This document shows positions 1-12,014 of a DNA stretch of 64,000 nucleotides, piece by piece. Source of the stretch: Anomaloglossus baeobatrachus (Eukaryota; Chordata; Amphibia; Anura; Aromobatidae); the NCBI RefSeq assembly GCF_048569485.1, contig NC_134357.1:62476693-62540692 (forward strand). Reading direction: 5' to 3'. Within the stretch, counting starts at the first letter, position 1. Every line of letters starts with the position of its first letter. Under the pieces are notes generated by a model that was given only the letters and a program-made list of their open reading frames with translations, was not told the DNA's origin and ran no database searches. The position numbers were made by a program, and so were the translations under genes.

Positions 1-1259
1 GTGGGTGCTGATAGGTGAATATGACCAATCGCTAGTGTGAGGTGGTCTAGAGGTCAACCACCCCCATAAGTAAAAGTACTGTGTTATGTTTGACAACAAC
101 TGTGTAATGTATTGTACGGCCACTAGGTAGCCATGGTGTAGTGTTCGCTTCCCTGGTACCTTCTGGGTAGAAAATGGTTAACTGCTGCAGGGAGGAGTTA
201 AGTCAATAAAAAGGCAAGCAATCAGGAAGGGACCAGGAGAGTCCCCAGTAAAGTGACAGGAATAAGAAACTGTGCCTGAGGGAGACGCAGCAGGCAAGAA
301 GCCCTGTTAACCTAAATCTGGTCAGACCTTCGGGTCAAATCCGGACCCTGGACATGCAGGGTCCTAGTATGGAGAGGACTGGTTGCAACTGTGTACCTAG
401 GAATGGGTTAAGTCCATGCAGTCTGGGTGGCATCCGTTTCTCTGAAAAGATTCTAGAAGAATCCCCTTAGAAGGAAGAAGTGTAGTGTGGCCTTAAAAGA
501 GAGGGCAGATACCAAATGTGAGAGCAGAGGAGTGCTGTTTTAATAGGCCCCTTCACTAGCCACAGCTAAATCCCAGTGGGTGGGATGAAGTGTGCTAAAA
601 TGACTTTTTGAACGTGCCAATGTAAAATGGCATCAGAAGAGAGAATGAGGGGCTCAGAGGCATTCAAGGAGGTCCAAGTTCCAGGGACGCAGTCGGCCAA
701 TAATGTGTATGCAATACCAGTTGCTATTGGAAAACCCCTCAGGGAAGAAGACTGTACCTGCATTCTGCGTGATGAAGATTTATGTTTGATGCTACAAAGT
801 AAAGTTCCGGTGACAAAAGGAATATTGCAAGTGTCTGTGTATTGTCAGCAAGTAAATGGACTTTTATTGTTTTATTGCACTGGAGAGGCAAGCGGGGTGC
901 AAGGTGTTAACATCGGGCTGTGCTGTGGCCGAGAAGCCTCTGCTGCGACTACAAAGGCCCCCATGTGTCCCTCTAACACTGGTATTTATCCTCATAGCAA
1001 AGTTTTATTTTTCTTGAACAACCCGTTTAATGTGACAATGCACATTCAATAGAAATAAGTTAATAGTTGAACAAGTGTTGAACAAATTATCTGGTGGAGC
1101 ACCAGCGGACACAGACGGAAAGGAACCCTTGTGCAAAAACAGTAAATGTGCCCTTTGCAGTCTAATAAGTCATCAAAATGCACAACTCCACTGACTTTGG
1201 AGTTGGATGTGGCCTCCTTACATATTGGACGCTTGTGTGGCTGTAAAGGATGCTCCAAT
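1..1259. other. Unassigned non-coding DNA
   Basis: No gene, RNA or bounded repeat was recognised here. A 141-codon open frame at 627-1052 (+) has no domain I recognise, no splice context and unremarkable composition, so I do not call it a gene. The texture resembles old transposon debris. Confidence 0.5.
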
Positions 1260-3883
1260 TGTGCCGCCCCGAAACAGACCAGGGTGCTCGGATTCGGGAT
1301 GGTCGTGGCTTGACGGGTCCGGACCCGGGCTTGGCTAATACTCCTATCCTTGGAAAGAGAGAGGGGTGCCAGCACGATCTGAAAATGGCATGCATCATAT
1401 AAAAAGTGCAAATTTACAGATTTATTCCAACTGTACTATATAATATAAATTGAGATTTTTAGCAAATAATTGATCAATTCTTTGAGCCACCCCTGCCAAC
1501 GTCACGGCAAATCTCAATAGGGGGTCCTACACTATATTATGGATTTCATGTGCCATGCGGCCTCCTAGATAAAGTTAAAAGCAGAACCATAATGGAGCAC
1601 ACATACCTGTAACCTGTATATAACTGCTTCTATGTTGCAAAAGAGGCAATTGTGGATAGAGGCCAGCCCAGGTCCCAGCATGTGGAGCAAGCTTTACACA
1701 TACCAGGACTATATCAGAACTGGCCCTCCCGGTGCCAGACAGCAACCATTGATAAAGGCGGACCAGATCCAAGTATGGTGCTTAATTAGCAATGCCTGTG
1801 GAAAGGGTGAGGCAACTGAATGTGAACAGCTACCAACAGGAGGAATATATTGCAAACCAAGATCAGGTGTGCATAGCATGGTGGTGACCAGCCACCAGAT
1901 ATTTGTAGCATAACTACAACCAAACAAAGAGAGAGGGGTGTCAGCACGATCTGAAAATGGCATGCATCATATAAAAAGTGCAAATTCACAGATTTATTCC
2001 AACTGTACTATATAATATAAATTGAGATTTTTAGCAAATAATTGATCAATTCTTTGAGCCACCCCTGCCAACGTCACGGCAAATCTCAATAGGGGGGTCC
2101 TACACTATATTATGGATTTCATGTGCCATTTTTTTTTATTATAGTACAGTTGGAATAAATCTGTGAATTTGCACTTTTTATATGATGCATGCCAATTTCA
2201 GATCGTGCTGGCTCCTTTTTCTCTGTTATGACTGTAGTTATGCTACCATTTCTGGTGACTGACCATCACCATACCATGCACGCCTGATTTTGGTTTGCAA
2301 TGTATTCCTCCTGTTGGTAGCTGATCACATTCAGTTGCCTCACCCCTTTCCACAGGCATTGCTAATTAAGCACCATACTTGAATCTGGTCCGCCTTCATC
2401 AATGGTTGCTGTCTGGCATTGGGAGGGTCAGTTCTGATATAGTCCTGGTAGGTGTAGAGCTTGCTCCACATGCTGGGACCTGGGCTGGCCTCTATCCATA
2501 ATTGCCTCTTTTGCAACATGGAAGCGGCTATATACAAGTTACAGGTATGTGTGCTCCATTATGGTTCTGCTTTTAACTTTATCTAGGAGGCCGTATGGCA
2601 CATGAAACACATAATATAGGTTAGGACCCCCCTATTGAGATTTGCCGTGACGTTGGCAGGGGTGGCTCAAAGAATTGATCAATTATTTGCTAAAAATCTC
2701 ATTTTTTTATTATAGTACAATTGGAATAAATCTGTGAATTTGCACTTTTTATATGATGCATGCCAATTTCAGATCATGCTGGCTCCTTTTTCTCTATCCT
2801 TGGAAAGGGGGTATTTACAGGGGAGAAGTTTGTGACGCCAACTGCGGGTTGCGGTAATGGGAGTGCCGCCGCTGCTGGAAGGAGTACCGGGGCAGATGGT
2901 GTGGAGCAGCAAGGTGTCAGTCCCTCAGCAGGTAGGGAAGGCCCCGGCCTCTGGGGATTTTTGGTGAGATGTTTGGGAGCGCAGGGTGCAGGGGGACCAG
3001 GTTACTCACTGTGGGTAGTCGTGGTGCAGGATGAGAATTATCAAGCAGACACTCACCCTGATGATAAAGCAAAGGCTCTGTGTATCACAGTCTCTGCAAG
3101 GGAGCCCGTCCAGGTGTCCGCTTCCACCAGTGTCACTTGATATTCTTGGACTCTGCCTCCGTGCACAATTTTAGTTGTCTGTTGTGGCCCCTTGGCATGA
3201 AGCTTTTGGGGCCCCGATACCTGTGTGTAGGGTAGCTGTGCTCTTGATGGCTGGCACTTGGGATTTCAATTGGGCTGCTTTTTATGGAGAACCCTATCCC
3301 CCACATTGTGCTGATGCCTTCAATCTCTGAGCTCTTAGGGAAGTTCATGAAGATACTCTCCCACCCAGGTTAATTATCAGGACGGATAAACCTGCTCCTG
3401 ACCTAGGGTCCTGTACCCCGCCGTGCTCGGTACCGGTCAGTTCTTTTGGGGTTCTAATGCCGACAGTCCTCCTAGACTATGTCCGTCGCACCCTTTCCAA
3501 TGTTACTGCCACCGGTCCTCGACTCCTGTGGTCCCGGACCACCGTCTGCGACCCAACCTTGGTCTCTCTCCCTGGCAGCTACTACTCCCAGCTCCTCACT
3601 CTTTGAGGGCTACTCTCAACTCTCCTCTCACTTTGAGAGCTGACTATAAACTGACTTCCTCCCTCCCACCAGTCTGCCTGACCCCTAGGTGGGTGGCCCT
3701 ACTCCAGCTTTACCATCCCATGGTGTGTCTGACAGGTTTCATGTGAGGTGTGGTTGGGATCTGTAGTACTGATGGTGTGACACCGGTTATTGGGAACCTG
3801 GAACCATGGGGGTTGGGTCCTGCACCCTGGGAAACAGGATGTAGTTCCGTTTAGCACCCTGATACAGTCAGGGGCACTGCACA
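1260..3883. repeat. GC-rich dispersed repeat with TG...CA ends, possible solo LTR, split by an insertion
   Basis: The sequence starts TGTGCCGCCCC and ends GGGGCACTGCACA. It contains a stretch (gtgacgccaactgcgggt) that closely matches the repeats at 25733-26911 (+) and about 41200-42415 (-). Three diverged copies of one family in 64 kb mark it as mobile. The TG...CA ends would fit an LTR, but no matching target duplication was found, so the class is uncertain. It looks old and non-coding. It is interrupted by the palindromic element at 1358-2793. Confidence 0.5.
1358..2793. mobile_element. Palindromic (head-to-head) retroelement-like insertion with 14-bp target duplication
   Basis: The flanks repeat ctatccttggaaag at 1344-1357 and 2794-2807, a 14-bp target site duplication. 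Inside, a head segment of about 200 bp (1358-1566) recurs in direct orientation at 1930-2130, bracketing a body of about 365 bp. From about 2137 the same head-body-head order runs backwards to 2793. The result is two inverted, partly duplicated monomers of about 570 bp. The long duplication fits retroposition rather than cut-and-paste movement. No open frame worth calling and no hammerhead core were found. The family is unknown; a non-autonomous PLE-like or retrozyme-like element is one guess. Confidence 0.6.
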
Positions 3884-4098
3884 ATGATAGCTTAACTGAA
3901 AGCTGCTACTTGTTCTCAGCAGGGAGGAGGGACACTGAGGAGCTGTAAATCAGGCTAGATGGGGGAGATTGAAATACATTTTCATAAATAATTAATATAG
4001 CCATTCTGCCATGGATTTTCAAAGTAAATATACCAGTGTTCATCAGGTTTGAGGGATTTATTTAATAATTGATTTGTTTCTATAGTGAAACCCAGCAA
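3884..4098. other. Unassigned spacer
   Basis: Nothing was recognised between the GC-rich repeat and the next MITE. Confidence 0.4.
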
Positions 4099-4261
4099 CA
4101 GTGGCATAACTTGAAGCTCATGGGCTCAAGACAAAAGCTCCAATGGGGCCCCCGAATATTGAAACTTTAATAGTATTGATCTTATCATATAGGCCAAAGA
4201 ACATTTTTGGGCCACCTAGGTTCCAGGAGCAACACCTGTACCTATAATAGTTATGCCCCTG
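4099..4261. mobile_element. Short hAT-like MITE
   Basis: It starts CAGTGGCATAACT and ends with the inverted match ATAGTTATGCCCCTG, giving imperfect terminal repeats of about 13 bp typical of non-autonomous hAT elements. No convincing 8-bp duplication remains, so this is an old copy. It is 163 bp long with no coding content. Confidence 0.5.
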
Positions 4262-6642
4262 TGCCTTAACCCTTACAACCATTATTGTCAATCAGTAGCA
4301 GAATTTGCTCTTGCATATGTCCCAGTGTAAATATGGGAGAAGGTCGTTGGATTCCTGCCCTGAAAACACAAGTGTTAGGAATGTTAAGTAGGAATGCATG
4401 AATGAGAATAGGACTGTTATGTAGGAATAGATAGGACTTGCCCTTTTGGGTGACTACAAGGCAAGGAAGAGTTAAGTTGTGGGATTAGCCCATAAGGGGG
4501 GGAGCCACAGCCTAGAAGAAGAGGGCTCACTCCATCTTAGATCAGATAAGATTTGACTACAGTTTAGTTTGAAAGTGCAGGTTGTGTTATACCTAGAAGT
4601 CTGCAGTTGGTGGGTGATTGTAATTCTGAAGCCAGACACCGCTTGTTAGGTGAGTCGAGGAAATGGACAAACTCATCTGAAGCTAGTTCTGACCACAAAT
4701 GGGCAACCTCAGAAGAGAAGGGTCTGAAGAACGCTTAGCATAGGCTTGGAATGAACAAGACGATATAGGAAAGAATGTGAAATGAGGAAGGTAGTCCTAT
4801 CTGAGGGTACCATCACATCGCATATGGGGATGCCCTGTGGATAGTAGGATATGGAGCCAATGGCAGCTATAATGAGTTTATGCACGGTACTTTGATACCA
4901 GGCTGGGAGGTAATAAACAGACTTAAAACACCATCAAAAACAGGATGAGGAATACTTGTGTCTAATGAAGTATGAAGGACTGGTAAAGAACAAATGACCC
5001 CTATACATGAGACTGCACTGGTGGACATACTGGAAGCCAGGCCCCTGATCCTTCCTGTCATGTGGACCACCAACTTCTATAAGGCAGGGATCCATGTTAC
5101 ATAGAGTTGCAGAGACTGCGAGCGGAGAGCTCTTACCCCCTCTTATCTTAAGAGGATGGGGCTTCCAGAGGAAGTGTGTGAGATTCTTGAACTCAATCTA
5201 TCTGGGAGCCTGGGTTTCGATCCCCACCATAGTGAGTGTACCCCTTGGAGATTCACCATAGAAAGGGAAGATGAAGGTACTCTGTTGAGACTTTATTATT
5301 TAGTATCTGAAGTTGTATGAAGAATATGTGGTAATGTTATGTGCTCGCTATTTCATTCCTGAAGTTGACTTTGTTGAACTAAAAGAGTTATTAGAAATTA
5401 ACTATTTGCCTCCTTGTTTGTCTTCACTGTGGATGGGATCTGGTTCACCGGAGACATTGGCGATATGCGGCCACTCTAGGGGTATGACCTTCACAACAGC
5501 TCAAACCCGTGCGCCCAACCAGGTTCCCCACCACCACATCACACACATTATCCCCCACCCTGTAGAGTTGGAAAGGGCATCCAATGCCCGAGCCTTGACC
5601 ATGACTACCTCCCCGGGCCACCGTCACCACATATCGTGTCGGAACTGCAATATTTGGAGGCCTAATTCTTTTTGGCTTCACTGGAATAACTAATAAGTTC
5701 TCTAAAAGAAATATTCCTCTTCTTTACAAAATAAAAGAAGTACAATCACTACAGAGGGCATATTGCCGCTACCAGTAGCCTGGTACATACTTTGTATTGA
5801 GAGCATGGCACGGGTATTAAATATGAATTTATTATCTGGCCATAATTTAAAGTTTTATTAATAAATTGGAAATGCATTATTTGGAATGATAGTCTGCAGA
5901 TCAACAGATGGACACCATGAGCATTTGTTGGTATTAATGTTCATATTTTCCCACGTACAGCACAGCATACGGCCTAATTTTATTAAGAGAAATGCTAGTT
6001 ATAAATTTCTCCCGCGCTTTGATAGACACAGAAGGTATGCAGATGTTGATGAATAGCTAATCAGCGAGTTGTATGAGCAGAATGTAGGACAGTTACTTTA
6101 AGAGAAGTTCTGATTAGAAAGTCTGAGGCGTCCACTTTTAGTGCACATTAGAGGAGCGCCGGATGCAGGTGTGCTCAATTTATAGTGATTGAGTTTGGCT
6201 GACAAAGAATTTATTATATTATTTTATGCAAAAGAGAACAACACGTTTGGGTTTTTTTTTTCATTTCCTGGTTTGAGAAAATCCGGCTGTAGCAATGAGA
6301 TAAGTACGCATGCATTGAGATTAGCAGGGTTCAGAGTCATTAGGAAAACTTCAAAGAGAGAACGGAATTAAATTTTCACCCACTGTTTTGCAACTCTGGT
6401 CATAAAAGTATAATATCACAAAACAATACTGTAGAAAAAGATATACTAGGACCTGGAAAATCTGCAGCACAGTATATACAATGAGCGCGATAGGGAAAAA
6501 AAGCGTGACTATGACTACGAGGAATAAGTACAGAATCCCGGGGTCTAATTATTCTGACCACCCGGAGTTATGTTTATTCTGATCAAAGAAGTTACATAAG
6601 ACCAATGATCAATGGCTTATCTTTTGAGTGGCTGCCTTAGAC
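4262..6642. other. Unassigned non-coding DNA
   Basis: No gene was recognised. Around 5210 the stretch gggtttcgatcccc resembles a tRNA B box, which could be the trace of a tRNA-derived SINE, but no A box or cloverleaf could be made. Open frames at 5313-5693 and 6189-6371 show no domain or splice context. Confidence 0.45.
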
Positions 6643-6645
6643 TTA

Positions 6646-7216
6646 AGGGGGTTTTACACACTGCGACATCGCTAACAATATATCGTCGGGGTCACGGTGT
6701 TTGTGACGCACATCCGGCGCCATTAGCGACATCTCAACGTGTGACACCAATGAGTGACGATCAACAAGCGCAAAAACGTGAAAAATCGTTGCTCGTTGAC
6801 ACGTTGTTCGTTTCTTTAATATCATTGGTGGTGCATGCCGCTGGTTGTTGCTCGTTCCTGTGGCAGCACACATCGTTATGTGTAACACCGCAGGAACGAT
6901 GAACATCTCCTTACCTGCGTCCCGCCGGCAATGAAGAAGGAAGGAGGTGGGCTGGATATTCGTCCTGCTCATCTCCGCCCCTCCGCTTCTATTGGACGGC
7001 TGCCGTGTGACGTCGCTGTGACGCCGCACGAATTGCCCCCTTAGAAAGGAGACGGTTCGCCAGCCACAGCGACGTTGCAGGGAAGGTAAGTTCATGTGAT
7101 GGGTGTAAGTGATGTTGTGCGCCATGGGCAGCGATCTGCCCGTGACGCACAACCGACGAGGGCGGGTATGCTCGCTAACGATATCGATAGCGATATTGCA
7201 GCGTGTAAAGTGCCCT
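6646..7216. mobile_element. Harbinger-like MITE, copy 1 (571 bp)
   Basis: The terminal inverted repeats are AGGGGGTTTTACACACTGCG on the left and its imperfect complement (cagcgtgtaaagtgccct) on the right. The flanks carry TTA at 6643-6645 and 7217-7219. A 3-bp TTA or TAA duplication is typical of PIF/Harbinger elements. The interior shares the hallmark gtgacgcacatccgg with the copies at 37.9 and 56.1 kb. There is no transposase. The open frames inside it (6612-6902 and 6643-7293) are chance. Confidence 0.7.
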
Positions 7217-7320
7217 TTAGAGATTATGCATATGGTGGCATAATCATTCAATACAAGCAAGATTGTAAGGACCCATAATATGGCAATTTCCACAAAGGAT
7301 AGTCAATCAAAGCCTTTTCA

Positions 7321-7541
7321 TCCAACTATCATAAATCCAGGGCCCAAATTATAAAAATATTTCTATATTGGTTCTAAAAATTATAAAAATATTTCTTTGT
7401 TCTACATTATAAAAATATTTCTTTATTGGTGCTACAAAAATATTTCTTTATTAGTTCTACAAAAATATTTCTTTATTATTGTAGAACCAATAAAGAAATA
7501 TTTTTATAATTTGGGCCCTGGATTTATAATAGTTAGACCCA
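7321..7541. mobile_element. Short AT-rich palindromic repeat
   Basis: The left arm (aaatccagggcccaaattat) is mirrored on the right by ataatttgggccctggattt. Between them lie five or six diverged tandem units containing aaaaatatttctttatt. This is a small fold-back element or MITE with an internal tandem array. It is non-coding. Confidence 0.6.
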
Positions 7542-7799
7542 TAATATGGTATCAATAAAAATCAATAGGTCCATAGTCACTTACTTATGTTTCTGCTTTT
7601 ATTAGTGAGTGTAAGGTGGTCATTGGTAATATACAAGATGGGAGGTATGTATCACATTAGCCTCAGTGATGTGAACCTGGATGTATTCTCCAGTATGCTA
7701 GGTACTGAGATTGTTAAATGGATTTTTAACAGGGCCAGTTTCTTGTGAACAGCTAAGGAGATGGATGAGATGGCTGTTCACCATCTCTCCACCTTAGGC

Positions 7800-8850
7800 C
7801 CCCTTCACGCATTTGTGAAAAACACACACATTTTTCATTGATGTGATAAAGGTGCATATGTCATTCCATGTGCCGTGATTTTGGCATGCGTGTGATCTCC
7901 GTGTACTATCCATGATAATACACGGAGATCAGGCACTTATACTCACCTGTCCATGCTCCTGCTCTCCGTGGTGCTGAAGTCACCCGTGATGCTGTCTCAG
8001 CCGCTGCTGTCTCCCCGCTGCTATTACTTCTGGGTCAGCTGTGCAATGAATATGCATGAGCATAATTAGCCGGCCTGGAAACAAGTCACAGCAGCGGCTG
8101 AAGACCGCATCGCTGGAGACGGGTGAGTTTAACTCCTTCACCCCAGGTGATTTTCCATTTTTCCGGGGGGTTTTGTTTTTGCTCCCCTTTTTCTGAGAGC
8201 TGTAACTTTTTATTTTTCCATCAATCTTGCCATGTAAGGGTTTATTTTTTGAGGGACAAATTGTACTTTTAAATGAAATCATTCGTTTTATCATATAGTG
8301 TACTGGAAAACGGCAAACAAATTCCAAGTGTGAAAAAAATTACAAAAAAGTGTGACTGCCTGATTGTTTTTAGGAAATTTTATTCAAAGTGTTCACTATG
8401 GTAAAACTGATGTGTCAGTGTGATTCCTCAGGTCAGTGTGAGATCATAGACATCAAACATGTATTGGTTTACTTTTATCTAAGGGGTTAAACAAAATTCA
8501 TAAGTTTGTCCCAAAAAATGGAGAACTTTTTGCACAATTTCCACAATTTGTAGCATTCTCATTTTCCGAGATTTATGGTTCAATGATGGCTTATTTTTTG
8601 CGTCTCAAGCTGGCGTTTTTAACGGTACAATTTTTGTGCAGATGCTGCATTTTGATCGCCTGTTATCACATCTTGCCCAAAATATCTGGCAACCAAAAAA
8701 CTTAATTTTGGCATATGAAATTTTTTTGCCGCTACGGAATTTTTCGATCAGATTAATTTATTTTATATTTTCATAGATCGGGCATTTCTGAACGTGGCAA
8801 TACCAAATATATGTGTGTATATATAAATATATATATATATATAAATATAT
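7800..8850. repeat. Old dispersed repeat, left part (interrupted by the Tc1 pair)
   Basis: The stretch 7800-8130 resembles 13385-13665, and 8130-8330 resembles 20345-20555 (shared phrase gtactggaaaac). It continues beyond the Tc1 pair at about 12015. These are diverged copies of one or two amphibian-type dispersed repeats. The class was not determined and there is no coding content. Confidence 0.45.
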
Positions 8851-9108
8851 ATACAGTTAGGTCCAGAAATATTTGGACAGTGACACAATTTTCGCGAGTT
8901 GGGCTCTGCATGCCACCACATTGGATTTGAAATGAAACCTCTACAACAGAATTCAAGTGCAGATTGTAACGTTTAATTTGAAAGTTTGAATAAAAATATC
9001 TGATAGAAATTTTAGGAATTGTACACATTTCTTTACAAACACTCCACATTTTAGGAGGTCAAAAGTAATTGGACAAATAAACCAAACCCAAAAAAAAAAT
9101 TTTTATTT

Positions 9109-10059
9109 TCAATATTTTGTTGCGAATCCTTTGGAGGCAATCACTGCCTTAAGTCTGGAACCCATGGACATCACCAAACGCTGGGTTTCCTCCTTCTTAA
9201 TGCTTTGCCAGGCCTTTACAGCCGCAGCCTTCAGGTCTTGCTTGTTTGTGGGTCTTTCCGTCTTAAGTCTGGATTTGAGCAAGTGAAATGCATGCTCAAT
9301 TGGGTTAAGATCTGGTGATTGACTTGGCCATTGCAGAATGTTCCACTTTTTTGAACTCATGAACTCCTGGGTAGCTTTGGCTGTATGCTTGGGGTCATTG
9401 TCCATCTGTACTATGAAGCGCCGTCCGATCAACTTTGCGGCATTTGGCTGAATCTGGGCTGAAAGTATATCTCGGTACACTTCAGAATTCATCCGGCTAC
9501 TCTTGTCTGCTGTTATGTCATCAATAAACACAAGTGACTCAGTGCCATTGAAAGCCATGCATGCCCATGCCATCACGTTGCCTCCACCATGTTTTAAAGA
9601 GGATGTGGTGTGCCTTGGATCATGTGCCGTTCCCTTTCTTCTCCAAACTTTTTTCTTCCCATCATTCTGGTACAGGTTGATCTTGGTCTCATCTGTCCAT
9701 AGAGTACTTTTCCAGAACTGAGCTGGCTTCATGAGGTGTTTTTCAGCAAATTTAACTCTGGCCTGTCTATTTTTGGAATTGATGAATGGTTTGCATCTAG
9801 ATGTGAACCCTTTGTATTTACTTTCATGGAGTCTTCTCTTTACTGTTGACTTAGAGACAGATACACCTACTTCACTGAGAGTGTTCTGGACTTCAGTTGA
9901 TGTTGTGAACGGGTTCTTCTTCACCAAAGAAAGTATGCGGCGATCATCCACCACTGTTGTCATCCGTGGACGCCCAGGCCTTTTTGAGTTCCCAAGCTCA
10001 CCAGTCAACTCCTTTTTTCTCAGAATGTACCCGACTGTTGATTTTGCTACTCCAAGCAT
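9109..10059 (-). CDS. Tc1-family transposase, nearly complete (left copy)
   Basis: This reads as a DD34E Tc1/mariner transposase of 316 residues from the in-frame ATG. Such enzymes bind the terminal repeats, cut the element out and insert it at TA. A paired-like helix-turn-helix region with a GRPR-type motif lies near residues 20-35. The catalytic triad appears to be D123 (WTDET), D220 (QMDNDPKH) and E255 (NPIE), with 34 residues between the last two. The C-terminus is complete. A more usual start at the ATG beginning MRSKEL (about 10147) is out of frame, because the run of A residues between the codons for LRL and SIRE is one base too long. About 27 N-terminal residues of the first DNA-binding helix are therefore lost. 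Activity is unknown. Confidence 0.85.
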   Translation of the reverse strand: MLGVAKSTVGYILRKKELTGELGNSKRPGRPRMTTVVDDRRILSLVKKNPFTTSTEVQNTLSEVGVSVSKSTVKRRLHESKYKGFTSRCKPFINSKNRQARVKFAEKHLMKPAQFWKSTLWTDETKINLYQNDGKKKVWRRKGTAHDPRHTTSSLKHGGGNVMAWACMAFNGTESLVFIDDITADKSSRMNSEVYRDILSAQIQPNAAKLIGRRFIVQMDNDPKHTAKATQEFMSSKKWNILQWPSQSPDLNPIEHAFHLLKSRLKTERPTNKQDLKAAAVKAWQSIKKEETQRLVMSMGSRLKAVIASKGFATKY

Positions 10060-10681
10060 GTCTGCTATCTCTCTGATGGATTTTTTCTTTTTTTTTCAGC
10101 CTCAGGATGTTCTGCTTCACCTCAATTGAGAGTTCCTTAGACCGCATGTTGTCTGGTCACAGCAACAGCTTCCAAATGCAAAACCACACACCTGTAATCA
10201 ACCCCAGACCTTTTACCTACTTCATTGATTACAGGTTAGGTCCAGAAATATTTGGACAGTGACACAAGTTTTGTTATTTTAGCTGTTTACAAAAACATGT
10301 TCAGAAATACAATTATATATATATAATATGGGCTGAAAGTGCACACTCCCAGCTGCAATATGAGAGTTTTCACATCCAAATCGGAGAAAGGGTTTAGGAA
10401 TCATAGCTCTGTAATGCATAGCCTCCTCTTTTTCAAGAGCCCAAAAGTAATTGGACAAGGGACTCTAAGGGCTGCAATTAACTCTGAAGGCGTCTCCCTC
10501 GTTAACCTGTAATCAATGAAGTAGTTAAAAGGTCTGGGGTTGATTACAGGTGTGTGGTTTTGCATTTGGAAGCTGTTGCTGTGACCAGACAACATGCGGT
10601 CTAAGGAACTCTCAATTGAGGTGAAGCAGAACATCCTGAGGCTGAAAAAAAAGAAAAAAATCCATCAGAGAGATAGCAGAC

Positions 10682-11632
10682 ATGCTTGGAGTAGCAACAT
10701 CAACAGTCGGGTACATTCTGAGAAAAAAGGAATTGACTGGTGAGCTTGGGAATTCAAAAAGGCCTGGGCGTCCACGGATGACAACAGTGGTGGATGATCG
10801 CCGCATACTTTCTTTGGTGAAGAAGAACCCGTTCACAACATCAACTGAAGTCCAGAACACTCTCAGTGAAGTAGGTGTATCTGTCTCTAAGTCAACAGTA
10901 AAGAGAAGACTCCCTGAAAGTAAATACAAAGGGTTCACATCTAGATGCAAACCATTCATCAATTCCAAAAATAGACAGGCCAGAGTTAAATTTGCTGAAA
11001 AACACCTCATGAAGCCAGCTCAGTTCTGGAAAAGTATTCTATAGACAAATGAGACAAAGATCAACCTGTACCAGAATGATGGGAAGAAAAAAGTTTGGAG
11101 AAGAAAGGGAACGGCACATGATCCAAGGCACACCACATCCTCTGTAAAACATGGTGGAGGCAACGTGATGGCATGGGCATGCATGGCTTTCAATGGCACT
11201 GGGTCATTTGTGTTTATTGATGACATAACAGCAGACAAGAGTAGCCGGATGAATTCTGAAGTGTACCGGGATATACTTTCAGCCCAGATTCAGCCAAATG
11301 CCGCAAAGTTTATCGGACGGCGCTTCATAGTACAGATGGACAATGACCCCAAGCATACAGCCAAAGCTACCCAGGAGTTCATGAGTGCAAACAAGTGGAA
11401 CATTCTGCAATGGACAAGTCAATCACCAGATCTTAAGCCAATTGAGCATGCATTTCACTTGCTCAAATCCAGACTTAAGACGGAAAGACCCACAAACAAG
11501 CAAGACCTGAAGGCTGCGGCTGTAAAGGCCTGGCAAAGCATTAAGAAGGAGGAAACCCAGCGTTTGGTGATGTCCATGGGTTCCAGACTTAAGGCAGTGA
11601 TTGCCTCCAAAGGATTTGCAACAAAATATTGA
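10682..11632 (+). pseudogene. Tc1-family transposase pseudogene (right copy)
   Basis: It is collinear with the left copy through most of its length and clearly of the same family. An in-frame TAG at 11042-11044 replaces the tryptophan before the first catalytic aspartate. The next codons read TNET instead of TDET, so that aspartate has become asparagine. The later motifs QMDNDPKH and NPIE are intact. As in the left copy, the ATG at about 10594 is out of frame because of one extra A in the upstream lysine run. It cannot make active transposase, but its ends could be moved in trans. Confidence 0.85.
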
Positions 11633-11884
11633 AAATAAAAATATTTTGTTTGGGTTTGGTTTATTTGTCCAATTACTTTTGACCTCCTAAAATGTGGAGT
11701 GTTTGTAAAGAAATGTGTACAATTCCTACAATTTCTATCAGATATTTTTGTTCAAACCTTCAAATTAAACGTTACAATCTGCACTTGAATTCTGTTGTAG
11801 AGGTTTCATTTCAAATCAAATGTGGTGGCATGCAGAGCCCAACTCGCGGAAATTGTGTCACTGTCCAAATATTTCTGGACCTAA

Positions 11885-11888
<4 letters not shown>

Positions 11889-11921
<33 letters not shown>

Positions 11922-11949
11922 ATATATATAATATATATATATATATTAT

Positions 11950-12010
<61 letters not shown>
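11889..12010. repeat. (TA)n microsatellite
   Basis: This is an almost uninterrupted TA run. A shorter TA-rich tract at 8815-8852 flanks the other end of the Tc1 pair. TA tracts are the preferred Tc1 target and may have grown after insertion. Confidence 0.95.

Positions 12011-12014
<4 letters not shown>

Larger units (their letters stand above)
8853..11888. mobile_element. Head-to-head pair of Tc1 transposons forming a 3.0 kb palindrome
   Basis: Both outer ends read ACAGTTAGGTCCAGAAATAT inwards, and both are the transposase-3' end of the same Tc1 family. The left copy (minus strand, 8853 to about 10232) lacks about 270 bp of its own 5' end. At about 10232 it passes directly into the 5' terminus of the right copy (plus strand, about 10231-11888). 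The junction lies in acaggtta, which both copies contain at the join point. The arms are about 1.38 kb each around a spacer of about 270 bp. Both sides are (TA)n microsatellite, in keeping with Tc1 insertion at TA. Confidence 0.8.

Noticed and set aside
5205-5225. tRNA gene
   Set aside because: Only a B-box-like phrase; no A box, acceptor stem or cloverleaf could be built.
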